Notes under the pieces: model-generated
The model's input: only the letters and a program-made list of their open reading frames with translations
Told to the model about the DNA's origin: nothing
The model's database searches: none
Part shown: piece by piece, positions 1 to 5,044 of the stretch
How positions within the stretch are numbered: the first letter of the stretch is position 1
Layout: every line of letters starts with the position of its first letter
Translations under genes and position numbers: made by a program
Source: Actinomycetes bacterium
GTDB lineage: Bacteria; Actinomycetota; Actinomycetes; Mycobacteriales; Micromonosporaceae
Direction of reading: 5' to 3'
DNA: 5,044 nt
Assembly: GCA_023437285.1 (NCBI GenBank)
Contig: JAEZGP010000665.1
Location: forward strand, 1 to 5,044

Positions 1-239
1 CACCCGAACGGGGCCGCGAGGGCCACGCTCGCCACGATGCGCGACCTGAGCGCGGGAATCTCATGCGGCCGCTGGCGGGCGCGGGCGACGGCCTGGGTAG
101 CGGCGAGGACCACGCCGCCGGCCAGGCCACCGAGCACGATCGCCACCGGACCCCACCGCGACGCCAGGGCCATGCCGGCCAGGGCGCCCATGACCGCCGG
201 AACCCCGATCGCACCCGGCGCGCGTTCCCGTGACGTCAT
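1..239 (-). CDS. N-terminal part of an unrecognised membrane protein (runs off window)
   Basis: An open frame runs from an ATG at 239 off the left edge, giving 79 visible residues. I do not recognise the family. Residues about 11-27 and 30-50 are hydrophobic (Gly/Ala/Val/Leu-rich) and could be two membrane segments separated by SRWG. A basic stretch with RARQR (about 53-57) follows, and a third hydrophobic stretch begins near residue 69. Codon third positions are GC-rich. The start is uncertain: the frame stays open upstream to an ATG at 431, which would add 64 residues beginning with a signal-peptide-like segment. I prefer 239 for three reasons. The codons just upstream (CCA, TCA, AAG, GCT, AGA) look non-coding for this genome. 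A 12-bp palindrome sits immediately before the ATG. A TAnnnT hexamer lies 6 nt upstream, which suits a leaderless transcript. It lies downstream of ddl on the same strand but is separated by 277 bp, so it is probably its own unit. Confidence 0.5.
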   Translation of the reverse strand, partial: MTSRERAPGAIGVPAVMGALAGMALASRWGPVAIVLGGLAGGVVLAATQAVARARQRPHEIPALRSRIVASVALAAPFG

Positions 240-439
240 CCACCGACCGTACGGTCTAGCCTTTGACCGTGGCGCGCACGGGTCGGCGGCGGCCGTCGTG
301 CCGGCGGCGGAGGCGAGGTCGGCGGCTGAGGTGAGGCCGACAGCTGAGGTGAGGCTGACAGCGGCCGCGGTCGTCGCGCCGCCGGCGACGACGGCCGCGA
401 CCACGAGCGCGCCGATAGTGGACCGGCCCATTGGGACAC
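236..439 (-). CDS. Possible small Pro/Arg/Ser-rich ORF coupled to the downstream gene
   Basis: A GTG at 439 opens a 67-codon frame ending in TGA at 238-236. That TGA overlaps the ATG at 239 in an ATGA arrangement, the usual sign of translational coupling. A purine-rich GGGAG lies at 450-446, 6 nt before the GTG, and is a well-placed ribosome binding site. Against it, the product is low-complexity and rich in Pro, Arg, Ser and Ala, with the tandem repeat LSASPQ twice. Such compositions are common in non-coding frames of GC-rich DNA, and the G+C of its third positions is less consistent than in the overlapping frame that starts at 431. I see no domain. It could be a real small gene, a leader ORF, or a chance frame; chance is the most likely. 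Confidence 0.2.
   Translation of the reverse strand: MSQWAGPLSARSWSRPSSPAARRPRPLSASPQLSASPQPPTSPPPPARRPPPTRARHGQRLDRTVGG
240..256 (-). promoter_or_regulatory. 12-bp perfect palindrome with possible leaderless -10, before the ATG at 239
   Basis: GACCGTACGGTC at 245-256 is a perfect inverted repeat. On the minus strand its right half contains TACGGT (251-246), a match to the actinobacterial -10 pattern TAnnnT, followed by 6 nt and then ATG at 239. A repressor bound here would cover the core promoter. Palindromes of this size and composition are typical of TetR-family operators, but no regulator is visible in the window. I see no convincing -35. Confidence 0.35.
307..360. repeat. 18-bp tandem repeat, about three copies
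   Basis: Two adjacent units, GCTGAGGTGAGGCCGACA (325-342) and GCTGAGGTGAGGCTGACA (343-360), differ at one base. A third, degenerate copy at 307-324 matches at 13 of 18 positions. The unit is a multiple of three, so any frame through it stays open and encodes a 6-residue repeat. It lies between ddl and the downstream membrane-protein gene. It may be a minisatellite or a set of direct binding repeats; the sequence does not decide. Confidence 0.6.
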
Positions 440-474
440 CCCCGTCTCCCGATTTCGGGACGAAGTTTATCCCG
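433..474 (-). promoter_or_regulatory. Overlapping, mutually exclusive short hairpins downstream of ddl
   Basis: Read on the minus strand, four short segments follow one another: CGGGA (474-470), TCCCGA (460-455), TCGGGA (452-447) and TGTCCC (438-433). Segment 1 can pair with 2, 2 with 3, and the GGGA of 3 with the TCCC of 4, so the pairings exclude each other. This geometry resembles an attenuator, although the stems are only 4-6 bp and no U-tract follows. The patch is clearly less GC-rich than the rest of the window. It contains a possible -10, TAAACT (469-464), with no convincing -35. It could serve as the ddl transcript end, a leader for the next gene, or a paired-site operator. Confidence 0.3.
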
Positions 475-481
475 TATAGGC

Positions 482-491
482 CCTGATCAGG
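482..491. other. 10-bp palindrome CCTGATCAGG just past the ddl stop
   Basis: A perfect palindrome begins 26 bp beyond the ddl stop codon. As RNA it would give only a 3-bp stem with a GATC loop, so it is weak as an intrinsic terminator and more plausible as a protein site or as chance. The rest of 432-516 contains no further gene that I can support. Confidence 0.25.
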
Positions 492-516
492 CGATATGCC
501 CCGCGCGTGCCGCCGG

Positions 517-1617
517 CTAGTGCAGTCCCGTGCCTCGGCGCAGCGCCGTGCGGACCAGGCGGTTGACGAGCTTGGGGTACGCCAGCCCGCTGGCCGCCCA
601 CATCTGCGGGAACATCGACGTCGGCGTGAAGCCCGGCATCGTATTGATCTCGTTGAGGTAGACGGTGTTGTCGGCCGTCACGAAGAAGTCGACGCGGGCC
701 AGGCCCGCGCAGTCGAGCGCCGTGAACGTGCGGCAGGCGTACTCCCGGACCTGGCGGCTGACGGCTTCGGGCAGGTTGGCGGGGATGTCGCACTCGGCGC
801 CGTCGAGGTACTTGGCCTCGAAGTCGTAGAACTCGTGGCCGTTGTCCACGACCCGGATCTCGGCGAGCACGCTCGCCTCGGGCGGGCCGCCCACCTCGCC
901 CTCCAGGACGCCGCACTCGATCTCGCGGCCGACGATCGCCGCCTCGACGAGCACCTTGGGGTCGACGGCCCGGGCGGTGGCGAGAGCGTCGTCCAGGTCG
1001 TCCCAGGAACTGACCTTCGTGATGCCGAACGACGAGCCGGCCCGCGACGGCTTCACGAAGACCGGCAGGCCCAGGCGCTGCTTGTCGGCGTCCGAGAGCG
1101 ACTGTCCGGCGCGCAGCACGGCGTACGGGCCCACGGGAATGCCCTCGACGGCCGCGAGCTTCTTGGTGAACTCCTTGTCCATGCCGGCGGCGCTGGCGAA
1201 CACGTTCGCCCCGACGTACGGCACGCCGGCCATCTCCAGCAGGCCCTGGATGGTGCCGTCCTCACCGAAGGCGCCGTGCAGCGCCGGGAAGACGACGTCG
1301 ACGTCGCCGAGCGCGCGGGGACCGTCGACCGCGTCGAGGACGACGAGGCCGCCCGTCGTCGGATCGCCGGGCAGCGCGACGGCCGTACCCGACGACGACG
1401 TGATCTCGGGCAGTTGCCGCTCCTGGATGGCCAGCATGGCCGGGTCGCCGTTGGTCAGCACCCAGCGGCCGGCGCGGGTGATGCCGATGGGCACGACCTC
1501 GAACTCATCGGGATCGAGCGCGCCGAGGATGCTCCCCGCGCTCACGCACGAGATCGCGTGTTCGGTGCTACGACCGCCGAATACGACAGCGACACGGGTC
1601 CGCCGAGGAGTACTCAC
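517..1617 (-). CDS. ddl: D-alanine--D-alanine ligase
   Basis: This cytoplasmic ATP-grasp ligase joins two D-alanines using ATP, making the dipeptide that MurF adds to the peptidoglycan precursor. The 366-residue product is full length and slightly longer than E. coli DdlB. Landmarks are the N-terminal [11 protein letters not shown] (13-23, with E19 matching the DdlB Glu15 role), [12 protein letters not shown] (114-125), [16 protein letters not shown] (133-148), [13 protein letters not shown] (189-201) with the conserved serine, GREIECGVL (230-238), and the omega loop [11 protein letters not shown] (262-272). It ends with ARVDFF (307-312) and the metal/phosphate-binding [10 protein letters not shown] (321-330). 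Lys269-Tyr270 in the omega loop match the D-Ala-specific tyrosine of Ddl enzymes, not the D-lactate-type loop of VanA, so D-Ala-D-Ala is expected. The start is GTG, with GGG of an AGGTAGGG-like site ending 9 nt upstream. It is the last gene of the plsC-gpsA-lyase-ddl run, set off by a 74-bp gap. Confidence 0.96.
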   Translation of the reverse strand: MSTPRRTRVAVVFGGRSTEHAISCVSAGSILGALDPDEFEVVPIGITRAGRWVLTNGDPAMLAIQERQLPEITSSSGTAVALPGDPTTGGLVVLDAVDGPRALGDVDVVFPALHGAFGEDGTIQGLLEMAGVPYVGANVFASAAGMDKEFTKKLAAVEGIPVGPYAVLRAGQSLSDADKQRLGLPVFVKPSRAGSSFGITKVSSWDDLDDALATARAVDPKVLVEAAIVGREIECGVLEGEVGGPPEASVLAEIRVVDNGHEFYDFEAKYLDGAECDIPANLPEAVSRQVREYACRTFTALDCAGLARVDFFVTADNTVYLNEINTMPGFTPTSMFPQMWAASGLAYPKLVNRLVRTALRRGTGLH

Positions 1618-1691
1618 AGACGGTGACCCTACCTGGCGCTCACGCGGCGGTCAGGACAGGCGCGGCGCCGCTACGCGAGGCGCACGTAGGC
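1618..1691 (-). promoter_or_regulatory. Palindrome-rich gap between the PLP enzyme and ddl
   Basis: This 74-bp spacer is the only sizeable gap in the minus-strand cluster. It contains the perfect palindrome GCGGCGCCGC (1662-1671). A second one, CGTAGGCCTACG (1685-1696), straddles the TAG stop of the upstream gene. CTACG (1671-1675) can also pair with CGTAG (1685-1689) around a 9-nt loop. The structures could end, pause or stabilise the upstream transcript, or mark a site for separate control of ddl. No U-tract or clear -10 is visible. The ddl ribosome binding site (AGGTAGGG, 1634-1627) lies at its ddl-proximal end. Confidence 0.3.
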
Positions 1692-2795
1692 CTACGCCGC
1701 GTCAAGGGCACGCGCGATGTCGGCGACCAGGTCGGCGGTGTCCTCCACGCCGCAGGACAGCCGGACCAGCCCCGGCGGCGCGTCGTCGCCCCACTGCGCG
1801 CGCCGGTCGGCCGTCGTGTGCAGGCCGCCGAACGACGTGGCCGGGATGACCAGCCGCGACGCGGTCAGGAACCGCGCGACCGACTCCGCCGAGCCCAGGT
1901 CGAACGTGACCACGCCGGGAATCCGGGCCATCTGCCGGGCCGCGATCTCGTACGACGGGTCGTCGGGCCGGCCGGGCCAGCGCACCCACGCGACCGCCGG
2001 GTGCGCGGCCAGCGCCTGGGCGACCGCCGCCGCGTTGGCGCTCTGGCGGCCCAGCCGCAGGTCCAGAGTGGCCAGCGAGCGGTGGGCGAGCCAGGAGTCG
2101 AACGCGGCCGGCGCGCCGCCCGTGGAGTCCCGCCACGCGAGCAGCCGGGCGAACAGGTCGTCATCACGCGTGGCCACGTAGCCCAGCAACAGGTCGGAGT
2201 GGCCGGTCAGGGCCTTGGTGCCGGACGCGACCACCAGGTCGGCGCCGAGGTCGAGCGGCCGCTGCCCCAGCGGGGTCGCCGTGGTGTTGTCGACCGCCAG
2301 CAGCGCGCCGGCCGCGTGCGCGGCCGCCGCCACCTCAGCCACGTCGCAGACGTCCAGGCCGGGGTTGGCCGGCGTTTCCACCAACACCAGTCGTACGCCC
2401 GCAAACGCCGGGTACGGGCCGGCCGTCGGCGCGGTCAGCACCGTCACGCCCCGGGGGGCGAGTTCGGCGCGCGCGAACGCCCGGGTCGTGAAGTAGCCGT
2501 CGGCCGGCACGACCACCGTGTCGCCCGGGTGCAGCAGGCTCAGCAGCGTGGCGCTGATGGCCGTCATGCCGGTGGCGAAGGCGAGACACTGCCCGCCCTC
2601 CAGGTCGCCGATGGCCGCCTCCAGGTGCCGGCGGCTGGCGTTGTGCGGGCGGCCGTACCAGTCGATGCCCTCGCCGCCGGTGACCGGGTCGAGCACGTAC
2701 GGGGCCGCGAAGACCGGACCCGGCAGGAACGGTTGCCCCGGCGTCAGCGGCGGCAGGCCGGCGTGCAGCGCGCGGGTCGAGTCACCGACGGGCAT
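1692..2795 (-). CDS. Cys/Met metabolism PLP enzyme (cystathionine gamma-lyase/synthase family)
   Basis: A fold-type I PLP enzyme of the family that includes cystathionine gamma-synthase, cystathionine gamma-lyase and methionine gamma-lyase. Family residues in order: YGRPHN (47-52, the Tyr/Arg that reach the cofactor phosphate of the partner subunit), LEGG (65-68) and ATGMTAI (74-80) for phosphate binding, Tyr101 in the ring-stacking position, ETPANP (140-145), Asp169 in AVDNT for the pyridine nitrogen, Lys194 in [11 protein letters not shown] (191-201) as the Schiff-base lysine, SFGG (321-324), and Arg345 in VRLSCGVED for the substrate carboxylate. At 367 residues it is a little shorter than typical members (about 380-400), and several usual motif residues differ (see findings). 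Its exact substrate cannot be told from sequence, though gamma-lyase seems the likeliest annotation. The ATG lies 3 nt after the gpsA stop. Its GGAG site (2805-2802, 6-nt spacer) sits at the very end of gpsA, so translation is probably coupled. Confidence 0.87.
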   Translation of the reverse strand: MPVGDSTRALHAGLPPLTPGQPFLPGPVFAAPYVLDPVTGGEGIDWYGRPHNASRRHLEAAIGDLEGGQCLAFATGMTAISATLLSLLHPGDTVVVPADGYFTTRAFARAELAPRGVTVLTAPTAGPYPAFAGVRLVLVETPANPGLDVCDVAEVAAAAHAAGALLAVDNTTATPLGQRPLDLGADLVVASGTKALTGHSDLLLGYVATRDDDLFARLLAWRDSTGGAPAAFDSWLAHRSLATLDLRLGRQSANAAAVAQALAAHPAVAWVRWPGRPDDPSYEIAARQMARIPGVVTFDLGSAESVARFLTASRLVIPATSFGGLHTTADRRAQWGDDAPPGLVRLSCGVEDTADLVADIARALDAA

Positions 2796-2798
2796 CCG

Positions 2799-3827
2799 TC
2801 ACTCCGGCTTGGGCTCACGCGTCATCAGGGCGCCGACCGCCACGCTGGGCGACAGGCCCTCGTGACAGACCAACTCCACCTGCTCGGTGATGGGCATCTC
2901 CACGCCGTGGCCGCGGGCCAGGTCGCGGATCGCCAGGCAGCTGTTCACGCCCTCGACGGTCTGCCGGGTGGCGATGCGCGCCTGTTCCAGGCTCTCGCCC
3001 CGGCCCAGGTGCTCGCCGAACGTACGGTTGCGCGACAGCGGCGACATGCACGTACCGACCAGGTCGCCGAGGCCCGCGAGGCCGGCGAACGTGAGCGGGT
3101 CGGCGCCGAGCCGCACGCCCAGCCGGGCGGTCTCGGCGAGCCCCCGGGTGATCAGCGCGGCCTTCGTGTTGTCACCCAGGCCCATCCCGACGGCCATGCC
3201 GCAGGCGAGCGCGATGACGTTCTTCACGGCGCCGCCGAGTTCGCAGCCGAGGACGTCGTCGTTGGTGTACGGCCGGAAGTACGGCGTGAAGATGGTCGAC
3301 TGGACGGCGGCGGCGCGCTCCTCGTCGTCGCACGCGACCACGCAGGCGGTGGGGTGCCCGAGCGCGATCTCGGGCGCCAGGTTCGGCCCGGTGACGACGG
3401 CGACCCGGTCGGGCTCGACCCCGGTGACCTCGACGATGACCTCGCTCATCCGCCGGCCCGTGCCGAGTTCGATGCCCTTCATGAGGCTGACCAGCGTGGT
3501 GTCGCGGCCGATCAGCCCGGCGGAGACCCAGCCGGTGAGGTTGTCCCGCAGCGTCTGCGACGGCACCGCGAACACGAGCAGGTCCGCCCCGGCGAACGCG
3601 GTGGCCGCGTCCGTGGTCGCGCCAACGCGGTCGGGCAGGACCACGCCGGGCAGGTACTCCGGGTTGGCGTGCTTGGTGCGGATCGCGTCCGCCACCTCGT
3701 GGCGCCGGGCCCAGATCATGACCTCGGCACCCGCGTCGCCGAGCACCTTGGCGAACGCGGTGCCCCACGATCCCGCGCCGAACACGGCCACCCGGCGGTA
3801 GGCCGGCACGCTCCTGCGCGTACTCAT
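2799..3827 (-). CDS. gpsA: NAD(P)-dependent glycerol-3-phosphate dehydrogenase
   Basis: A cytoplasmic enzyme that reduces dihydroxyacetone phosphate to sn-glycerol-3-phosphate, the backbone of phospholipids. The 342-residue product is normal in length. The N-terminal Rossmann motif is [10 protein letters not shown] (17-26). The signature SLMKGIE (114-120) and [11 protein letters not shown] (145-155) follow. The C-terminal helical domain begins around [20 protein letters not shown] (196-215), with Lys202 as the expected catalytic lysine, then [17 protein letters not shown] (216-232) and the substrate-site stretch [20 protein letters not shown] (252-271). The start ATG at 3827 overlaps the plsC stop as ATGA, and GAGG (3838-3835, 7-nt spacer) is its ribosome binding site, which supports both the start and coupling to plsC. 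It directly precedes the PLP enzyme. All key residues are present and I see nothing unusual in the protein. Confidence 0.97.
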   Translation of the reverse strand: MSTRRSVPAYRRVAVFGAGSWGTAFAKVLGDAGAEVMIWARRHEVADAIRTKHANPEYLPGVVLPDRVGATTDAATAFAGADLLVFAVPSQTLRDNLTGWVSAGLIGRDTTLVSLMKGIELGTGRRMSEVIVEVTGVEPDRVAVVTGPNLAPEIALGHPTACVVACDDEERAAAVQSTIFTPYFRPYTNDDVLGCELGGAVKNVIALACGMAVGMGLGDNTKAALITRGLAETARLGVRLGADPLTFAGLAGLGDLVGTCMSPLSRNRTFGEHLGRGESLEQARIATRQTVEGVNSCLAIRDLARGHGVEMPITEQVELVCHEGLSPSVAVGALMTREPKPE

Positions 3828-4540
3828 GATGTCGCCTCACGGCCCGCGGCGGGTGACCACAGCGGCGGGGCCTCGCCACCGCGGATGTCGTTCACCAACT
3901 GGCGTACGGCGCCCATGATCTGGTCGGTGATCTCGTGGAGGTTGGTGGTGGTGGGGGCGACGCCGGTCCACCGGGACAGGTCGACCGGCGGGCCGGCGGC
4001 CACGGTGATGGGCGTGCGCGGCCGCAGCCTCATCTTCTTGGTACGCGGGTCGTAGATCCGCTCAGGCCCCCACATCGCGATGGGCACAACGGGGGCGCCC
4101 GTGGTGAGCCAGAGCCGGGCCACGCCGGTCTTGCCGCGCATCGGCCACAGGTCGGGCTCGTGGGTGATGGTGCCCTCGGGATAGATCAGGACGGCCTCGC
4201 CGGAGCGCAGCGCGCCGACGGCGGCGTCCAGCGCCTTCGCCGCGTCGACGGTGCCGCGGTAGACGGGTATCTGTCCGACCTTATGCAGCAGCGGGCCGGC
4301 CACCGGCAGGCGGAACACGCTCGCTTTGGCGAGAAACCCGGGCCAACGCCCGGCATCGTAGACAAAGTGAGCCAGGACAAAGGGGTCAGCGTGGCTGATG
4401 TGGTTGGCTACCAGAATCACCGGACCGGTGCGTGGGATGTGCTCCATCCCCCGCCAGTCCCGGGCCGTCAACCCGATCAAGGGCGGCTTGATGACCGAGA
4501 CCGCGAACCGCCGCCAGAACCCGAGCCGTCGCTTGGCCAC
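3824..4540 (-). CDS. plsC: 1-acyl-sn-glycerol-3-phosphate acyltransferase family protein
   Basis: A 238-residue member of the PlsC/LPLAT family, which transfers an acyl chain to lysophosphatidate at the membrane to form phosphatidate. The motifs are the catalytic NHISHADP (46-53, the HX4D box with H47 and D52), GQIPVYRGT (89-97, acceptor-binding block with the arginine), IYPEGTIT (119-126) and [10 protein letters not shown] (149-158). The substrate pocket residues precede in [10 protein letters not shown] (27-36). Residues 13-24 are mildly hydrophobic and may attach to the membrane; no clear long transmembrane helix is seen. The frame is open upstream to about 5011, but that extension is antisense to cofC and low-complexity. 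The GTG at 4540 is chosen because a near-perfect AAGGAGG (4552-4546) precedes it by 5 nt. It is the first gene of the minus-strand cluster and is divergent from cofC. The exact acyl acceptor is inferred from the family. Confidence 0.93.
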   Translation of the reverse strand: MAKRRLGFWRRFAVSVIKPPLIGLTARDWRGMEHIPRTGPVILVANHISHADPFVLAHFVYDAGRWPGFLAKASVFRLPVAGPLLHKVGQIPVYRGTVDAAKALDAAVGALRSGEAVLIYPEGTITHEPDLWPMRGKTGVARLWLTTGAPVVPIAMWGPERIYDPRTKKMRLRPRTPITVAAGPPVDLSRWTGVAPTTTNLHEITDQIMGAVRQLVNDIRGGEAPPLWSPAAGREATS

Positions 4541-4647
4541 CTGTTCCTCCTTCGCCCGACGTTGGTCATCATGCCTTGTCCGGCGACCGTAACGGCAGTG
4601 GAGGGGGCGGCCGCTCCCCCACGGGCGACTCAGGCAAGGATGACCCC
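4541..4647. promoter_or_regulatory. Divergent intergenic region between plsC and cofC
   Basis: About 107 bp must hold the promoters for both directions. On the minus strand, TACGGT (4591-4586) fits TAnnnT and would give a leader of roughly 40 nt for plsC; no good -35 is visible. Toward cofC I find no convincing -10/-35 pair. A GC-rich inverted repeat occupies 4603-4620: GGGGG and CCCCC flank a CGGCCG core. It could be a hairpin or an operator shared by both promoters. Its position upstream of both genes argues against a terminator. Confidence 0.4.
4546..4552 (-). promoter_or_regulatory. Strong ribosome binding site that fixes the plsC start
   Basis: AAGGAGG, complementary to the 16S rRNA 3' end, lies 5 nt before the GTG at 4540. 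It is the strongest such site in the window and settles the choice of start against a much longer open frame. Confidence 0.85.
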
Positions 4648-4686
4648 ATGACCGAGCGAACCATCTGCTCAGGTACGGCCCGGTGA
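4648..4686 (+). CDS. Possible 12-residue leader ORF upstream of cofC
   Basis: ATG at 4648 opens a 12-codon frame encoding MTERTICSGTAR, ending in TGA at 4684-4686. The stop overlaps the cofC GTG at 4683 (GTGA). It has a good ribosome binding site, AAGGA (4636-4640), 7 nt upstream. That is better than anything directly before the cofC GTG, where only a weak AGG at 4671-4673 is seen. It could be a coupling leader peptide that brings ribosomes to cofC. I recognise no homologue and cannot exclude chance. Confidence 0.3.
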   Translation: MTERTICSGTAR

Positions 4687-5044
4687 GCGGGCTGAGCTGG
4701 ACCGTGCTGGTGCCGGTCAAACGGCTCATCGCGGCGAAGACCCGACTGCGCGGGGCGGTCCCCGAGGCCCCGCACGAGCAACTCGTCCTCGCCCTCGCCC
4801 GCGACACGGTCCTCGCGACGCTGCGCTGCCCCGCCGTGGGACGCGTGGTCGTCGTCACCAACGACCCGACCGCGCAGGCGGCCACGGCGGCGCTGGGCGC
4901 CGTCGTGATTCCCGACGCCCCCGACGCCGGCCTCAACCAGGCCCTCGCGTACGGCGCGACCACCGTACGGTCCCGGCTGTACGGTTCGGACACCCCGGGC
5001 GTCGCGGCCATCGCCGCGGACCTGCCCGCGCTGCGCCGGGCCCG
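4683..5044 (+). CDS. cofC: CofC/FbiD-type guanylyltransferase of F420 biosynthesis (partial, 5' part)
   Basis: The first 120 residues of a small nucleotidyltransferase that activates a three-carbon phosphate with GTP, for transfer by FbiA/CofD to the deazaflavin Fo. In actinobacteria the substrate is generally phosphoenolpyruvate (the enzyme is then called FbiD); in archaea it is 2-phospho-L-lactate (CofC). Seen here are the N-terminal nucleotide-binding WTVLVPVKRLIAAKTRL (6-22), VVVTND (56-61), PDAPDAGLNQALAYG (77-91) and AADLPALR (111-118), whose Asp113 is the expected metal ligand. The gene is cut by the window end before the C-terminal part. The GTG start at 4683 is the one that gives the family N-terminus. 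It overlaps the stop of a short upstream ORF and probably depends on coupling. It is transcribed away from plsC. Confidence 0.93.
   Translation, partial: MSGLSWTVLVPVKRLIAAKTRLRGAVPEAPHEQLVLALARDTVLATLRCPAVGRVVVVTNDPTAQAATAALGAVVIPDAPDAGLNQALAYGATTVRSRLYGSDTPGVAAIAADLPALRRA

Noticed and set aside
37..486. A 149-codon plus-strand frame opposite the membrane gene
   Set aside because: Its third positions coincide with those of the minus-strand frame, so GC bias keeps both open. The product is Arg/Pro/Thr-rich, and no ribosome binding site is seen.
496..1626. A 376-codon plus-strand frame antisense to ddl
   Set aside because: It is the mirror of a fully conserved ddl gene, with low-complexity Arg-rich sequence and no domain.
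842..1849. A 335-codon plus-strand frame overlapping ddl and the gap upstream of its start
   Set aside because: Ser/Thr/Pro/Arg-rich, no motifs, antisense to ddl and continuing into the antisense of the PLP enzyme; a shadow frame.
1623..4055. An 810-codon open frame on the plus strand, antisense to the PLP enzyme, gpsA and part of plsC
   Set aside because: It is Arg/Gly/Ala/Val-rich without motifs, and its length is explained by high GC at third positions of the genes opposite, which removes stop codons. The opposite strand carries three complete recognisable proteins.
4962..4971. Second copy of the 10-bp palindrome ACCGTACGGT, inside cofC
   Set aside because: It matches the core of the palindrome at 245-256 but lies in coding sequence (Thr-Val-Arg-Ser codons). 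CGTACG-type words are expected by chance in GC-rich DNA, so one extra copy is not evidence for a regulon, and it weakens the operator claim slightly.
4541..5011. N-terminal extension of plsC back to 5011
   Set aside because: This segment is antisense to cofC, is Thr/Ser/Arg-rich, and lacks family similarity. A strong ribosome binding site at 4552-4546 marks the GTG at 4540 instead.

Overview
The window is very GC-rich DNA, and its coding regions have G or C at most third codon positions. It starts several genes with GTG and uses 4-bp stop/start overlaps. Together with a CofC/FbiD-type F420 biosynthesis gene and the gene order plsC-gpsA-PLP lyase-ddl, this points to an actinomycete chromosome. 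Micromonosporaceae is my best guess, made from general knowledge of gene order and not from a search. The core of the window is ordinary housekeeping sequence. I see no mobile element, CRISPR array, tRNA, rRNA or obvious defence system.

Layout, right to left on the minus strand: plsC (lysophosphatidate acyltransferase-like, 4540-3824), gpsA (glycerol-3-phosphate dehydrogenase, 3827-2799), a Cys/Met-metabolism PLP enzyme (2795-1692) and ddl (D-alanine--D-alanine ligase, 1617-517). The first three are packed tightly (4-bp overlap, then a 3-nt gap) and are probably translationally coupled. ddl follows after a 74-bp palindrome-rich gap. GpsA makes sn-glycerol-3-phosphate and PlsC acylates the resulting lysophosphatidate, so these two form a phospholipid-precursor pair. 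Ddl supplies the D-Ala-D-Ala end of peptidoglycan. The cluster therefore links membrane and wall precursor supply, with a sulfur-amino-acid enzyme in the middle.

On the right, cofC/fbiD (PEP or 2-phospholactate guanylyltransferase of F420 synthesis) is transcribed divergently from plsC and runs off the window. It is preceded by a 12-codon ORF with a good ribosome binding site, whose stop overlaps the cofC start.

On the left, downstream of ddl, lies a less certain region (1-516). It holds the N-terminal part of a probable membrane protein (239 to beyond position 1), a perfect 12-bp palindrome just before its ATG, a competing small ORF that overlaps that ATG, an 18-bp tandem repeat, and a set of mutually exclusive short hairpins in a relatively AT-rich patch. 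This left region and the cofC leader are the parts most worth a second look.
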